64,000 bases of DNA. Source: Coleofasciculus sp. FACHB-T130 (GTDB taxonomy: Bacteria; Cyanobacteriota; Cyanobacteriia; Cyanobacteriales; FACHB-T130). Numbering within the stretch: the first letter of the stretch is position 1; each line of letters begins with the position of its first letter. Positions 52,858 through 62,210 of the stretch are shown here, piece after piece. A program made the position numbers and the translations under genes. The notes beneath the pieces were generated by a model. That model was not told the DNA's origin. It was given only the letters and a program-made list of their open reading frames with translations, and did not search any database. The stretch lies in assembly GCF_014695375.1 (NCBI RefSeq), contig NZ_JACJOG010000027.1, forward strand, positions 1 through 64,000, given 5' to 3'.

Positions 52858-54273
52858 ATGTCTTCTGAACAGTTTCAAGCAGCACACGACAGCATTTACA
52901 TCACAGGTAGGCTACTCTTACAGTCCCTTCAAGAAATTCGAGCAACACGCGAAGGGGAGAGAGACGATACCAAGGCGTTACAACGCATCGAAAATGACAT
53001 TACTAAAGCGTTATATGCTTTAAAAGAGCAGAAGTATCAAGTTGCGGTTATTGCTCCTCTGAATACAGGCAAAAACACTTTCCTAAATGCTTTAATAGGT
53101 GCAGATATTTTACCGAGTGAAGCTGAAGCGATTACTGTCTGCCGTACCGATATCCGACATATTGATTCTGGACAAGTGCATAGATTTCTGGAGTATCGAG
53201 AAGGACATTGGCAACCTGTTGCGATCGCTTCTGGTGATGCGGTCGGAATTGCCCAAAAATTCCTAGAGCATACTCAATCTATTCGGAATCAACATAATCC
53301 CGCTCGGACTATCCGCTTTGAAATAGAACATCCGATTGAAGCAATTAGCACGCTTTCATCTCTAGCTGGCTTTACTCTAAGCGATCTGTCTGTTGAAAAT
53401 GAGCAAGCATCTATAAAATTCACCCCGACAACAGAGCAAGAACAGATAATCTTAGAAACTTTAGAAAATACCGATGTAATCTTATTTATTTTAAATGAGA
53501 ATAATTTTAAAAATGATTCTGTATCCGTTTTCTTAAAAAATATAATAGAGAAATATCGCCAAACTTTAGCAATTAATCAAGGTAAGGTTTTCTTTATTAT
53601 TAATGAGGTTGAGCCGAAAAACACACATATAGACGTTTCTGAAGTTATTGAAATCTGCAAACAAACGTTAATCGGCTTAGGTTTTTTAAGTCCGATTATC
53701 TATTCGGCAAATTCTAGAAAAGGACTTTTAGCAAAACTGATTCAAAACAGCACAGCAACTAGCAGTCATACAAAAGAGTTCGTCCAAGTATTTTTAGGGA
53801 ACTATATAGAAGAAACTGAGGAAGGTGAATTTAGAGTTCCCCAGCCTATGGAAATTGCGCCAAAAGTTCTAAGAGATAGCGGAATTCCTGTTATTCAAGA
53901 AATAGTGCTTCAAACAATTATTGAAAATTTAGGTTGGAATCTTCTGAGTGGAGTTTTGGCAGAACTCAATAAAGCTGCTAAAGCAATAGAAGATTCCCTG
54001 AATACCCGTCTTGTAAGCGGGGAAGTAGAAACTGAAAATATTCAAGAAAAGGCAGCTTCGCAAAATACAGAGACGCTAACTAATAAGCTAATTCAATCAT
54101 TAGGGAATGAGCTGGAGCATTTGGCAACCGAACCCCGAAAAAAGGAAGTAATACCCCCTCGAATTGTGACAAGTTTAAAGGAACGGAAAGCTCAACTGAA
54201 TGAATATATGGATGAATTAACTTTGATTCGGAAGTCGTTGGATAGTTGGAAGCCAGTACAGATAATTAACTAA
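52858..54273 (+). CDS. Degenerate dynamin-like GTPase
   Basis: 471 residues. The N-terminal part has APLNTGKNTFLNALIGADILPS (66-87), a dynamin-like P-loop with a lost first glycine and Asn (N73) in place of Ser/Thr. The G3 region lacks the DxPG motif, and the G4 position reads NEVE. Helical C-terminal parts follow (about 300-471), AT-rich in composition. The family remodels membranes; loss of several GTP-binding residues suggests reduced or absent GTP hydrolysis. It stands alone and is AT-rich compared with its neighbours. Confidence 0.7.
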   Translation: MSSEQFQAAHDSIYITGRLLLQSLQEIRATREGERDDTKALQRIENDITKALYALKEQKYQVAVIAPLNTGKNTFLNALIGADILPSEAEAITVCRTDIRHIDSGQVHRFLEYREGHWQPVAIASGDAVGIAQKFLEHTQSIRNQHNPARTIRFEIEHPIEAISTLSSLAGFTLSDLSVENEQASIKFTPTTEQEQIILETLENTDVILFILNENNFKNDSVSVFLKNIIEKYRQTLAINQGKVFFIINEVEPKNTHIDVSEVIEICKQTLIGLGFLSPIIYSANSRKGLLAKLIQNSTATSSHTKEFVQVFLGNYIEETEEGEFRVPQPMEIAPKVLRDSGIPVIQEIVLQTIIENLGWNLLSGVLAELNKAAKAIEDSLNTRLVSGEVETENIQEKAASQNTETLTNKLIQSLGNELEHLATEPRKKEVIPPRIVTSLKERKAQLNEYMDELTLIRKSLDSWKPVQIIN

Positions 54274-54341
54274 GCTAATAAAGAATTTGGCTAATGGATG
54301 CGATCGCGTCTCTTCCTGGCTTTTTCTCCTTGCTTCGCAGT

Positions 54342-54821
54342 TCATCCTCCCAAATTCCCCGCCTTACTTAAATCTGCTTCCTGACTTTCCGCCTTATAAA
54401 CGTTGATTTTGTTGTTCAGTTCGCGGATGCGGCGGGACAGCAAACGAATGATGTTCACCGCAATTCCTGGCGTCTCATCAATCGCATCATACAGTTGCAA
54501 CTGCGTCAGCATCAGACACTCGCAAGATTCCAAAGTCGTAATCGAAGCCGAACGCGGCTCAGCATCAAACAACGACATCTCCCCAAAGGTGGCTCCCTGC
54601 TCTAAGTGCGCCAAATCTCGACCGCCAAAATGAACCCGTACCCTGCCGGAAACGACAATGTAGAGCGATCGCCCCTCTTGTCCTTCGGTAAAAATCGTAT
54701 GATGCGCTGGAAAGGATAGCTCATCCATCACAGAAGCCAGCCGCACCAGAAAATCATCCCGCAGTTCCTGGAAAATCGGGACGCCTCTGACAAATAATAG
54801 GCGCTCAACGCTGGTTAACAT
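54342..54821 (-). CDS. cNMP-binding domain protein
   Basis: 159 residues, a single CRP-like ligand domain. Strand and cassette motifs: FTEGQEGRSLYIVVSGRVRVH, and FGEMSLFDAEPRSASITT, close to the consensus phosphate-binding cassette. No DNA-binding domain is attached. It lies just downstream of a transport-like HEAT protein on the same strand, so it may regulate it. Which nucleotide binds is unknown. Confidence 0.85.
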   Translation of the reverse strand: MLTSVERLLFVRGVPIFQELRDDFLVRLASVMDELSFPAHHTIFTEGQEGRSLYIVVSGRVRVHFGGRDLAHLEQGATFGEMSLFDAEPRSASITTLESCECLMLTQLQLYDAIDETPGIAVNIIRLLSRRIRELNNKINVYKAESQEADLSKAGNLGG

Positions 54822-54826
54822 CGGAA

Positions 54827-54893
54827 TCTAGACTCTAGACTTTGGACTTTTAGACTTTAGACTTTTAGACCTTGGACTTTAGACTTTAGACTT
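54827..54893. repeat. TTTAGACTT-type tandem repeat
   Basis: Units of ACTTTAGACTTTTAGAC and ACTTTGG repeat about seven times between the cNMP-binding and HEAT-protein genes. No coding role. Confidence 0.6.
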
Positions 54894-54949
54894 GAGAACA
54901 GCCCATCGTCATTAGGGTAATCATCCAGAGTCCAGAGTCTCTAGTCCCT

Positions 54950-57922
54950 CTATTGTCCCAGTTCTGCCATCATCTGCTGAACTTGGGCGGCGACAAGGCG
55001 ATCGCGGTCATTTTTCAGGACGGGCAACATTTCCTGCAAAGCGCGGGGTGCAGCGGCTCTCAAATAAGCCAAAACCGCTTCCCGCACAAAGCCGGTGGGA
55101 TGGCGCAGACACACCAGCGTCTGTTCCGGCGTCAAACTCCATTTCGCCTGACGTGCTGCATGAAAACAACATGCTAAAGGCCAGTCTGACAGAAAATGAC
55201 GTAAATCCAGCAACCGACGCAGGCGATCGCTCTGAATCATCGGTTGATAAGGAAACATCTCTGCCAAGTTTTGCAGTTTTTCTTTCTCCGGTCGCCGGTC
55301 GAGAATTCCCACGAGCGATCGCTTCTTAGCAATATCTAGAGTATTATCCAAAATTTCCAACCCCAGCGCGATATTCGACGGCGAATCAGATTGGAGATTA
55401 AACGCTGCTGCTTGAATCGAGCTAGCCGGATAAAGAAACTTCATCAGCAAAAAACACCGCTCAATCACATCCGACTGCTCTTCCAGAAGTGCCCGTTGTA
55501 GCAATGAGAGCGCTGACTGGTTTGCTTCTCGTGTTGAGGCGAAAAAAGATTCAATTGGTTCATCCGCTGACAAATCTACTAAAGCAGCATACAAGTGTCC
55601 GACAAACAGCATTTCCTGCTCAATTAACATTTCAACACCGCTGCGACCTAAGCGGTCGAGAACCCCCTCGATTCCGGTTTCGTGGGGCATTTTGAGCAGA
55701 ATCCGCAGGATGTTGCGTCGCGTAGTCCCCCAGCCGGTTTTTAGATGAGCCACCAACTGATTGAGGGCTTCCGGCGTGCCAATTTGACCCATCGCACTCC
55801 AAGCCTGTAGCCTTACCAAATCTGGTTTGTGGATATCTTGTGCTAACTCGACCAGCATCGGAATCGCTTCATCTCCTAAACGCACAATCGCACCTAGAGC
55901 GGCTTCGCGGGTAGATTTGTAGTAAAGCCCTCGCACCAGAGCCGGATAGTATTCGTGTAAACGGGTTGAGGAAATTACCTCTAGCAAGGCGCAGCGCACG
56001 CGCAAAGACTCATCTTGTAACAAACTAGGAATATAAAGTCGCAGTGCCTGCAAATAATCTGCCTCTCCCAGCGCTCGACAACCCATGACTCGTTCCCGTT
56101 CCCGTTGATGAGTCAGCATCCGGCGCAAGGTATTGGTCGCTTCGGCTTTCTCCGTCGGGGTGCCCCGGCGCAATATTAAGGCGGCGGCGGTTCCCCGTAC
56201 CACCGGGTCTACGTTTGGGCGGAGGTAGGGCTGTAACTGGCTAATATCAGGGGTTTCCTGAGTTAGCCAGATATAGCGTAGAGCGACAGCAAGAACTTCT
56301 GGATTGAGTTTTTGAGCAATCAGCCCCTGAACTTGGTCTAAATAAGTGGGATTCGGCGTCAGCAGCATTGCTTCTAGGCTCTGGCGCTGCAAGGCTGGAG
56401 TGAGGTGAGTGAGCAGCGGAGCAAGGATTTCACCCACATCCTCCAAGTCGATTTGGCACAGGAGTTCGATGCAAGAGCGTTTATCTGCTTCCGTACCTGG
56501 TTTCTCCAGTGTTTCGACGACAGCACGCTTGAGGACTCGCAAATCGACATCTGAAACGCTCAGCCGTTCTCCTTGAGCGCTCTGAACCAGCAAGCCGACA
56601 TAGCTCGATCGGAGCAGGAAAACAATTAACAGCCAGAGGAGGGCAAAAATAATAATAACGGCGACAAACACCCAACTTTGGAGCGATCGCAGCGAGTTCT
56701 CCGACAGGTTGTGAAAGGCAAAGGCTAACAAGCTGATGATGCCTAAAATCCCCGCTCCAGTAAATCCTGTGGAGAGGGATTCGGCAATGCCCCGCACCTG
56801 GGCCATGATTGAGCTGCGAATGTTGTCGGGGAGCGGTTGGAATAGAACCGGCCCAAGGGCAGCCATGAGGGTATAGCGCAGCAGTTCGTCTATAAATTTG
56901 AGGAAGATCAGACCTAGAAAAAAGCCTGTAATCCCGGTGAGAGCAACCAAGCTAAGAATAATAATTGCCACAGGCAACAACATAGCGGCAACAAATACTC
57001 CCAGCCGTTCGATGGCTCGACTGGAGATAAACCACTGGGTTGCTAGTTCGCATAAACCCACGATGCCGCTAAACAAACCGAGGAAGCTGGCAATTTCCTT
57101 GCTATCAAAGTTCAGCTCTAATTGACTCAGATACTGAAAATCAATTAACAAAAACAGAATCTGCCCGACGATGAAGAAGCCAAATAAGGGGATGACGTAG
57201 CGCTGCAAGGGGCCTCTCAGACGCCTGGATGTGAAGTCGCTTTCTTGATTTAAGCTGGCTCTGACGGGAGAATCCGGAAAGGCTTGCTTATACTGCTGGG
57301 TGAGATAAAAAAGGCTACAAGCTCCCAACCCCATCATCACGACAGCAACTAGGGAAACGTTATTCAGCCCAACGGTGGCGAGGATTAGGGGGAGGGAAAA
57401 ACCACTGACAACATCTGCAACGAGGATGCCACTACTAATGAGGGGGTAGGTGCGCTTAATTTCCCGGATATTGAAGAGTTGATTAGCCGTAATGGAAGTG
57501 TTGAGGTCATTGAGGACGTTAATCGCTTCCACCCACAGCCGCATCAGAAAGACTGTGACGCCAGCCAAATAGACAATATCTAATCCCAGGCGGAATAGGA
57601 CAAGGGGGATGACTGCAAGGGAGGCTACTAGGACAACTACCCAGCGCAAAGGCAAAATCTTTTGCATCCAAGAGTAGACAAAGCCCAGGCTCGAACCGAT
57701 ACCCGCTGAGAGGATATAGAACAGGGGCAATTGCTCTGCGCCATACTCTTTCAGAAAAAGGGCTACAGTACTAGCTTCTGCCCAGATGATGCCGATGGAA
57801 GTTGTGGTATAGAAAACGAACATGAATAGTGTTCGCTCTCCTTCTTCTGGACGAAGATTGACCCACTGGAGTAATCCCCGACCCCAATCGGACCAAGACC
57901 AAGCGCGATTGTTCAGTTTCAT
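54950..57922 (-). CDS. NTT/MFS-like membrane protein fused to HEAT repeats
   Basis: 990 residues. The N-terminal half (about 20-440) has ten to twelve hydrophobic helices and resembles an ATP/ADP-translocase (NTT) or MFS-like fold (AEASTVALFLKEYG, NIREIKRTYPLISSG, TGFTGAGILGIISLL). The C-terminal half is a series of alpha-helical HEAT-like repeats (LLCQIDLEDVGEILAPLL, VRCALLEVISSTRLHEYY, AWSAMGQIGTPEAL). Such fusions are known in cyanobacteria and chlamydiae. The transported substrate is not known. The next gene downstream is a cNMP-binding protein, so the two may form a regulated pair. Confidence 0.85.
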   Translation of the reverse strand: MKLNNRAWSWSDWGRGLLQWVNLRPEEGERTLFMFVFYTTTSIGIIWAEASTVALFLKEYGAEQLPLFYILSAGIGSSLGFVYSWMQKILPLRWVVVLVASLAVIPLVLFRLGLDIVYLAGVTVFLMRLWVEAINVLNDLNTSITANQLFNIREIKRTYPLISSGILVADVVSGFSLPLILATVGLNNVSLVAVVMMGLGACSLFYLTQQYKQAFPDSPVRASLNQESDFTSRRLRGPLQRYVIPLFGFFIVGQILFLLIDFQYLSQLELNFDSKEIASFLGLFSGIVGLCELATQWFISSRAIERLGVFVAAMLLPVAIIILSLVALTGITGFFLGLIFLKFIDELLRYTLMAALGPVLFQPLPDNIRSSIMAQVRGIAESLSTGFTGAGILGIISLLAFAFHNLSENSLRSLQSWVFVAVIIIFALLWLLIVFLLRSSYVGLLVQSAQGERLSVSDVDLRVLKRAVVETLEKPGTEADKRSCIELLCQIDLEDVGEILAPLLTHLTPALQRQSLEAMLLTPNPTYLDQVQGLIAQKLNPEVLAVALRYIWLTQETPDISQLQPYLRPNVDPVVRGTAAALILRRGTPTEKAEATNTLRRMLTHQRERERVMGCRALGEADYLQALRLYIPSLLQDESLRVRCALLEVISSTRLHEYYPALVRGLYYKSTREAALGAIVRLGDEAIPMLVELAQDIHKPDLVRLQAWSAMGQIGTPEALNQLVAHLKTGWGTTRRNILRILLKMPHETGIEGVLDRLGRSGVEMLIEQEMLFVGHLYAALVDLSADEPIESFFASTREANQSALSLLQRALLEEQSDVIERCFLLMKFLYPASSIQAAAFNLQSDSPSNIALGLEILDNTLDIAKKRSLVGILDRRPEKEKLQNLAEMFPYQPMIQSDRLRRLLDLRHFLSDWPLACCFHAARQAKWSLTPEQTLVCLRHPTGFVREAVLAYLRAAAPRALQEMLPVLKNDRDRLVAAQVQQMMAELGQ

Positions 57923-57942
57923 TGGTATTTTGTCCGTTGTCA

Positions 57943-58044
57943 GTAGTCAGTGGTCAGTGTTTCTTTTTTGCCACTGACCACTGTTCGGGCGACGCCTGGT
58001 CTTCCCCACACCACTGACCACTGACTACTGACCGCCGACTACTG
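57943..58044. repeat. CAGTGGTCAGTG-type palindromic tract
   Basis: Repeats of GTCAGTAGTCAGTGGTCAGTG with complementary copies at 57974-58033 (CACTGACCACTG). It can fold into alternate hairpins. Intergenic, non-coding. Confidence 0.6.
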
Positions 58045-58046
58045 AG

Positions 58047-58580
58047 CTATTTTTTCGGAGACAGCAGCATCATCATGTTGCGACCTTCTTTTTTGGGAGC
58101 TTGCTGCACTTCCGCTAGTTCCTGTAAATCCGTCGCCATCCGCTTGAGCAAGTCCTCGGCTAAATCGCTGTGTTGAATTTCGCGACCTCGGAACGTAATC
58201 GTGGCTTTGACCTTATCTCCCGACTTCAGAAAGCGCTCGGCTTGATTAACTCGCACCTGATAGTCATGCTCTTCAATCTTGTAGCGCATCTTCACTTCCT
58301 TGACATCAGCAGTATGCTGATTTTTCCGAGCTTCCCGCGCTTTTTTCTCCTGTTCAAATTTATACTTGCCATAGTTCATAATCCGGCAAACGGGGGGTTC
58401 TGCCTTATCGCTGAGCAGGACAAGATCCAGCTCTTTTTCTTCAGCGATGCGGATAGCCTCGTTTGGCGTCATAATTCCCAGCTGCGTGCCATCGGTGTCA
58501 ATGACGCGAATTTGGGGAAAACGAATACGTTCGTTAATTTGGGGTAGATCGCGAGTGCGTCTTTTCTCAATCACAGGCAT
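58047..58580 (-). CDS. infC: Translation initiation factor IF-3
   Basis: 177 residues. N-terminal domain ([23 protein letters not shown]), linker and C-terminal domain ([32 protein letters not shown]) match IF-3 throughout. It keeps ribosomal subunits apart and proofreads the start codon. The ATG at 58580 fits the family start. Confidence 0.94.
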   Translation of the reverse strand: MPVIEKRRTRDLPQINERIRFPQIRVIDTDGTQLGIMTPNEAIRIAEEKELDLVLLSDKAEPPVCRIMNYGKYKFEQEKKAREARKNQHTADVKEVKMRYKIEEHDYQVRVNQAERFLKSGDKVKATITFRGREIQHSDLAEDLLKRMATDLQELAEVQQAPKKEGRNMMMLLSPKK

Positions 58581-59030
58581 TAGGGTTATGTTTGCTCGGT
58601 TAGTTGATAAGGTTAATTTTGATAGCAGTGGGTTGTTGAATGTTTGAGCGATCGCACTAGGGCTACAGGCTGCTTCCTGGCGTTCTCAATTTCATTCCCA
58701 AAGAAACCAAGTTTTTCTTTCCTTGTATCTGCCATTCTACTGAGTATGGGAGAGTTTCTGTCTATAGTTGTTCACGTAACTTCCAAAAAGCGATCGCTCC
58801 CATCTCCCCCTCAACGACTGTTGATTGGCAATTTACGCAGACGATGTAAGTCTGGTGTTCGGGGTAGGGACTTTTTCTGTGCAGCCATACAGCATGGGTT
58901 TTGTCTAGGTTTGTTAACTTAAGTTCTCAGAAACCCTGATGAGACACGCTCTAGCAGCAAACCACTAAAATGGAAATTAACAGACAAAGATAAAGTTTAT
59001 AAAACTTATTAATTTGAGGCAAAAGCGATC
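58581..59030. other. Intergenic region between infC and hydrolase
   Basis: About 450 bases of AT-rich spacer carrying HIP1 sites at 58789-58800 and nearby. No gene was supported; the 58644-58922 frame lacks a ribosome site and protein-like pattern. Promoters for both flanking genes are likely here. Confidence 0.5.
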
Positions 59031-59981
59031 GTGACCCAGCATTGGCAGCATCGAATTGGCAGTCAAAGAGACTGGGTTTGGCGGGGTTGGCAGACTCGCT
59101 ATACGTACATCCGGGCGTCTCAACCGACACAAAAGACGACCCCCTTATTGCTGCTGCATGGATTTGGGACTTCCATTGGACACTGGCGACACAATCTAGC
59201 GGTACTCGGTCAGTCTCACACGGTTTATGCGCTGGATATGCTGGGATTTGGGGCATCCCGAAAGGCGCAGGCAGACTACAAAGTCGATCTTTGGGTAGAG
59301 CAAGTTTATGATTTCTGGGGGACTTTTATTCAGCAGCCAGTAGTCTTAGTCGGAAATTCCATAGGATCGCTGGTGTGTCTGGCAGTGGCAGCCGCGCATC
59401 CAGAGATGGTGAAAGGTTTTGTGATGATGAGTTTGCCCGATCCCTCCGTGGAGGAAGAGGCAATTCCCGCCTGGTTGCGACCCGTTGTGGCAGGGGTCAA
59501 AGGTGTTGTGGCTTCACCCGTGATTCTCCAGAATGTCTTTTATCTAGTCAGGCGTCCCTCCTTCGTCCGCAAGTGGGCAGCGATCGCTTACGCTAACCCA
59601 AATGCTGTTACTGACGAACTGGTAGATATTCTGGCAGGCCCTGCTCAAGATCGGGGTTCGGCGGCAGCATTCGGTGCCATCCTCAAAGCGATGACCAGTG
59701 CTAAATTTAGCCCCAGTGTCAAAACCTTACTGCCAACCTTGAACACGCCCATGCTCTTGATTTGGGGTCGGCAAGATAAAATGATTCCTTTTAGCGTACT
59801 GGCTCGATTTAGGGATATCAACCCTAAGCTTCAGTTGGTTGAGCTGGATGCAGGTCACTGTCCCCATGACGAATGTCCAGATGAAGTTAACCAGATTATC
59901 CTCAACTGGCTTGAAACGATGCCTGAAGACCAGGTAGATAGCTCTGCTACACCCCAAAAACAGTTAGCAGTGAGTGATTAG
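59031..59981 (+). CDS. Alpha/beta-fold hydrolase
   Basis: 316 residues from a GTG with GAGG upstream. The fold is clear: HGFG (oxyanion side), GNSIGS (nucleophile Ser), WGRQDKMIPF (acid region) and GHCPHDE (catalytic His). Proteins like this are often esterases or epoxide-type hydrolases in cyanobacteria. Substrate unknown. It stands alone. Confidence 0.85.
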   Translation: MTQHWQHRIGSQRDWVWRGWQTRYTYIRASQPTQKTTPLLLLHGFGTSIGHWRHNLAVLGQSHTVYALDMLGFGASRKAQADYKVDLWVEQVYDFWGTFIQQPVVLVGNSIGSLVCLAVAAAHPEMVKGFVMMSLPDPSVEEEAIPAWLRPVVAGVKGVVASPVILQNVFYLVRRPSFVRKWAAIAYANPNAVTDELVDILAGPAQDRGSAAAFGAILKAMTSAKFSPSVKTLLPTLNTPMLLIWGRQDKMIPFSVLARFRDINPKLQLVELDAGHCPHDECPDEVNQIILNWLETMPEDQVDSSATPQKQLAVSD

Positions 59982-60058
59982 CTTTTCGCCAAGTAGGGTG
60001 GGCACTTCCCACCCTATCGATTTTTTCTTCTAGCCTCGAATTTCTAGGCCTCTAACTT

Positions 60059-60427
60059 CTAGCCAATGGTGACTTGATCGGTTTGGACACCCGTGGCACC
60101 CTCCACACTCCGGGCGACCGAGACCATTTGATTGAGAATTTGCTGGCTGGGAACTTGTCCTTTTAGCACAACTGTGCCGCCGGTTTGGGCTACATAGAGC
60201 GTATTAATATCATCCAGATCCGGATCTTGATCGAAAGCTAGAGCAACCCGCTTGGCAAGTCCGCTTTGGTCATATTCTCCAGTTAATCCCACTCGCTCTG
60301 GCGGAATCGTCTCGCTGCTACTTGCAGTGCCGGTTGAGGCAGGAGCTTGAGCTGTCGGTGCTGGTACCGCATTAGTTTGTGCATTTTGCGGCTTTTCCAT
60401 GCCAAAAAGTCTTTTTAACCAACCCAT
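60059..60427 (-). CDS. BON domain protein
   Basis: 122 residues. An Ala/Pro/Thr-rich, disordered N-terminus leads to a BON domain (LAKRVALAFDQDPDLDDINTLYVAQTGGTVVLKGQVPS, QILNQMVSVARSVEGATGV). Such domains bind phospholipid or the cell envelope. No signal peptide is clear. It is divergent from ilvN. Confidence 0.85.
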   Translation of the reverse strand: MGWLKRLFGMEKPQNAQTNAVPAPTAQAPASTGTASSSETIPPERVGLTGEYDQSGLAKRVALAFDQDPDLDDINTLYVAQTGGTVVLKGQVPSQQILNQMVSVARSVEGATGVQTDQVTIG

Positions 60428-60522
60428 AGGTATTTTTGCTCCAAATTAAGCTGAACTACACCATTATTATGAAATTGCTAAATCAAGACATCTATCAATG
60501 AAAAGATTTAAGGTTTTCTGGG

Positions 60523-60562
60523 GGGCTAAAAATCTCTAAATATACAGAGATAGCCGTTTTTT
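60523..60562 (+). terminator. Hairpin upstream of ilvN, possible attenuator
   Basis: GGCT and ATCTCT arms pair with AGAGAT and AGCC, followed by GTTTTTT, on the plus strand. It lies about 200 bases before the ilvN start, and a short frame (MKLLNQDIYQ, 60469) sits before it. Terminator features are seen; attenuation is speculative. Confidence 0.6.
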
Positions 60563-60760
60563 GTAGCCAAGGGGTGCTATACAGTAACATTAAGATGTAG
60601 CTTCGTTGACGTAATTTCTGTTAACATTGCCTTCGCATACCGTGTAGGTAGTAAGTCTTTGCTAACGTACTGCTTACAACCCACGTAGCTTCTTGTAAGG
60701 AAGCAAAATATTGCTTAGCGTGTTGAAAGCAACATCGCGCCTCCGCCTGTTTTGTATAAA

Positions 60761-61279
60761 ATGAAACATACCCTTTCAGTTTTGGTTGAAGATGAAGCTG
60801 GAGTCCTGACTCGGATTGCCGGTTTGTTTGCCCGTCGGGGATTTAATATTGAAAGCCTTGCTGTTGGACCAGCTGAACAGCTCGGAATCTCCCGGATTAC
60901 GATGGTCGTGCCGGGAGATGACCGGGTGATCGAGCAACTCACCAAGCAGCTCTACAAGCTGGTGAATGTACTAAAAGTCCAGGATATAACGGATACTCCG
61001 TGTGTAGAACGAGAACTAATGTTGCTAAAGGTGAATGCTACCAGCTCCAATCGCTCGGAAGTGATTGAATTGGCTCAGGTTTTCCGCGCTAGGGTAGTAG
61101 ACATTGCGGAGGATGCGCTCACTTTAGAAGTGGTGGGAGATCCAGGCAAATTGGTGGCGATTGTTCAAGTGCTGAATAAATTTGGTTTGCGTGAAATTGC
61201 TCGTACCGGCAAAATCGCCCTTACCCGCGAGTCGGGTGTTAACACAGAGTTTCTCAAGTCTCTGGAAGCTAAGCTTTAA
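60761..61279 (+). CDS. ilvN: Acetolactate synthase small subunit
   Basis: 172 residues from the ATG at 60761; an in-frame TTG nine bases upstream is not needed. The ACT domain ([29 protein letters not shown]) and C-terminal region ([20 protein letters not shown]) fit IlvN/IlvH. It confers feedback control on the branched-chain amino acid enzyme, whose large subunit is not in this window. A good terminator follows. Confidence 0.93.
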   Translation: MKHTLSVLVEDEAGVLTRIAGLFARRGFNIESLAVGPAEQLGISRITMVVPGDDRVIEQLTKQLYKLVNVLKVQDITDTPCVERELMLLKVNATSSNRSEVIELAQVFRARVVDIAEDALTLEVVGDPGKLVAIVQVLNKFGLREIARTGKIALTRESGVNTEFLKSLEAKL

Positions 61280-61380
61280 TCGAGGTAAGGGAATTTTTCA
61301 GCTTGCTGATGCGGGAAGTAGAGAGAAGCATCAATTTTCCTCGCTCGGCGATCGCGCTTTTTATCATCTGTTCTTCTCTT

Positions 61381-61611
61381 CTATTCGCGCTTATTTTCTC
61401 CGAGTCTCCAGTCTATTGAGTCTGGCTCGGAGCTTTTTTTAGTAAGGTACTCCAAACGACTTTCCAGGAAATCTACCCAATCGCTGTTATTCCCTAGCTT
61501 CCTACTTGCCCTGTGTAGCCAAAGACTGGCATAGCTATAGAAGCGTGAGATTAGAGGTTCCCTTCTCGGAGTAGGCAAGGAATCCCCTTGAGTACAACTT
61601 TGTCCTAACAT
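61381..61611 (-). CDS. Possible small protein opposite ilvN terminator
   Basis: 76 residues from the ATG at 61611. The region SRFYSYASLWLHRASRKLG and WVDFLESRLEYLTKK look like amphipathic protein. The frame overlaps the ilvN terminator on the opposite strand and has no strong ribosome site, so it may be a shadow. Confidence 0.3.
   Translation of the reverse strand: MLGQSCTQGDSLPTPRREPLISRFYSYASLWLHRASRKLGNNSDWVDFLESRLEYLTKKSSEPDSIDWRLGENKRE
61398..61440 (+). terminator. Intrinsic terminator after ilvN
   Basis: CTCCGAG pairs with CTCGGAG, with an inner CCAG/CTGG stem, followed by a run of seven T. It lies about 120 bases past the ilvN stop. Confidence 0.8.
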
Positions 61612-62210
61612 TCGCAAAAGTTTCCGGATGAGCTGATGCCTACCTCGGATTAGAGGAACTCGATTGTATCAGGAGCGATTAGAGTTCAGTTCTTGCTCAG
61701 GACAGATACTATTTTCTTTTATCAGAAAAATCGTTTATTCTCTGATAACTACATAATAAGATGTGAGTTGCCGAAACAGCCGTCAAGAACCTCTGCTAAA
61801 GGGGGAGTTGCGAACCAACCAGGTTCGCAAACCATTCCTGGATGCCAGTGTTGGGAGCAATACCGAAAATTCCTGCTGGGTACGCAGTTCCAGATGGTTC
61901 CCTATCTGGATTCTTTATAAGACTCTTGGCTTAAGCCACTACGAAAAGAGACATCTTGGCAGAAATGAGTGGAGGAACTCATTTTAATCAACGATTTCTG
62001 GGAATTATAAAACTCACGTATAACAAAGCTGCCTGACGATAATTCTGGCGAATTATCAGTCAATTGCAAATGCAAAACCTAAGCAGCTCCGAAGCCGGTT
62101 CATCTGATTAAAAATAGTATTTGTGCCTATTCGTTTTTAAAATACCGCTACTGCTAAAGCATTGGCAGAGGAATATTGTCTATCGAACGCGCAGGCCAAA
62201 CGTAGAAGCA
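61443..62210. other. Long intergenic region with hairpins
   Basis: About 770 bases with no well-supported gene. It has several palindromes, including TTGCGAACC/GGTTCGCAA (about 61812-61834) and CCAGATGG/CCATCTGG-like arms near 61890-61912. It may be the leader of the large gene starting at 62211 or hold a small RNA. No tRNA was recognised. Confidence 0.45.

Noticed and set aside
61790-61860. tRNA-like T-loop sequence
   Set aside because: GGTTCGCAAACC is part of a palindrome; no acceptor or anticodon stem fits around it.
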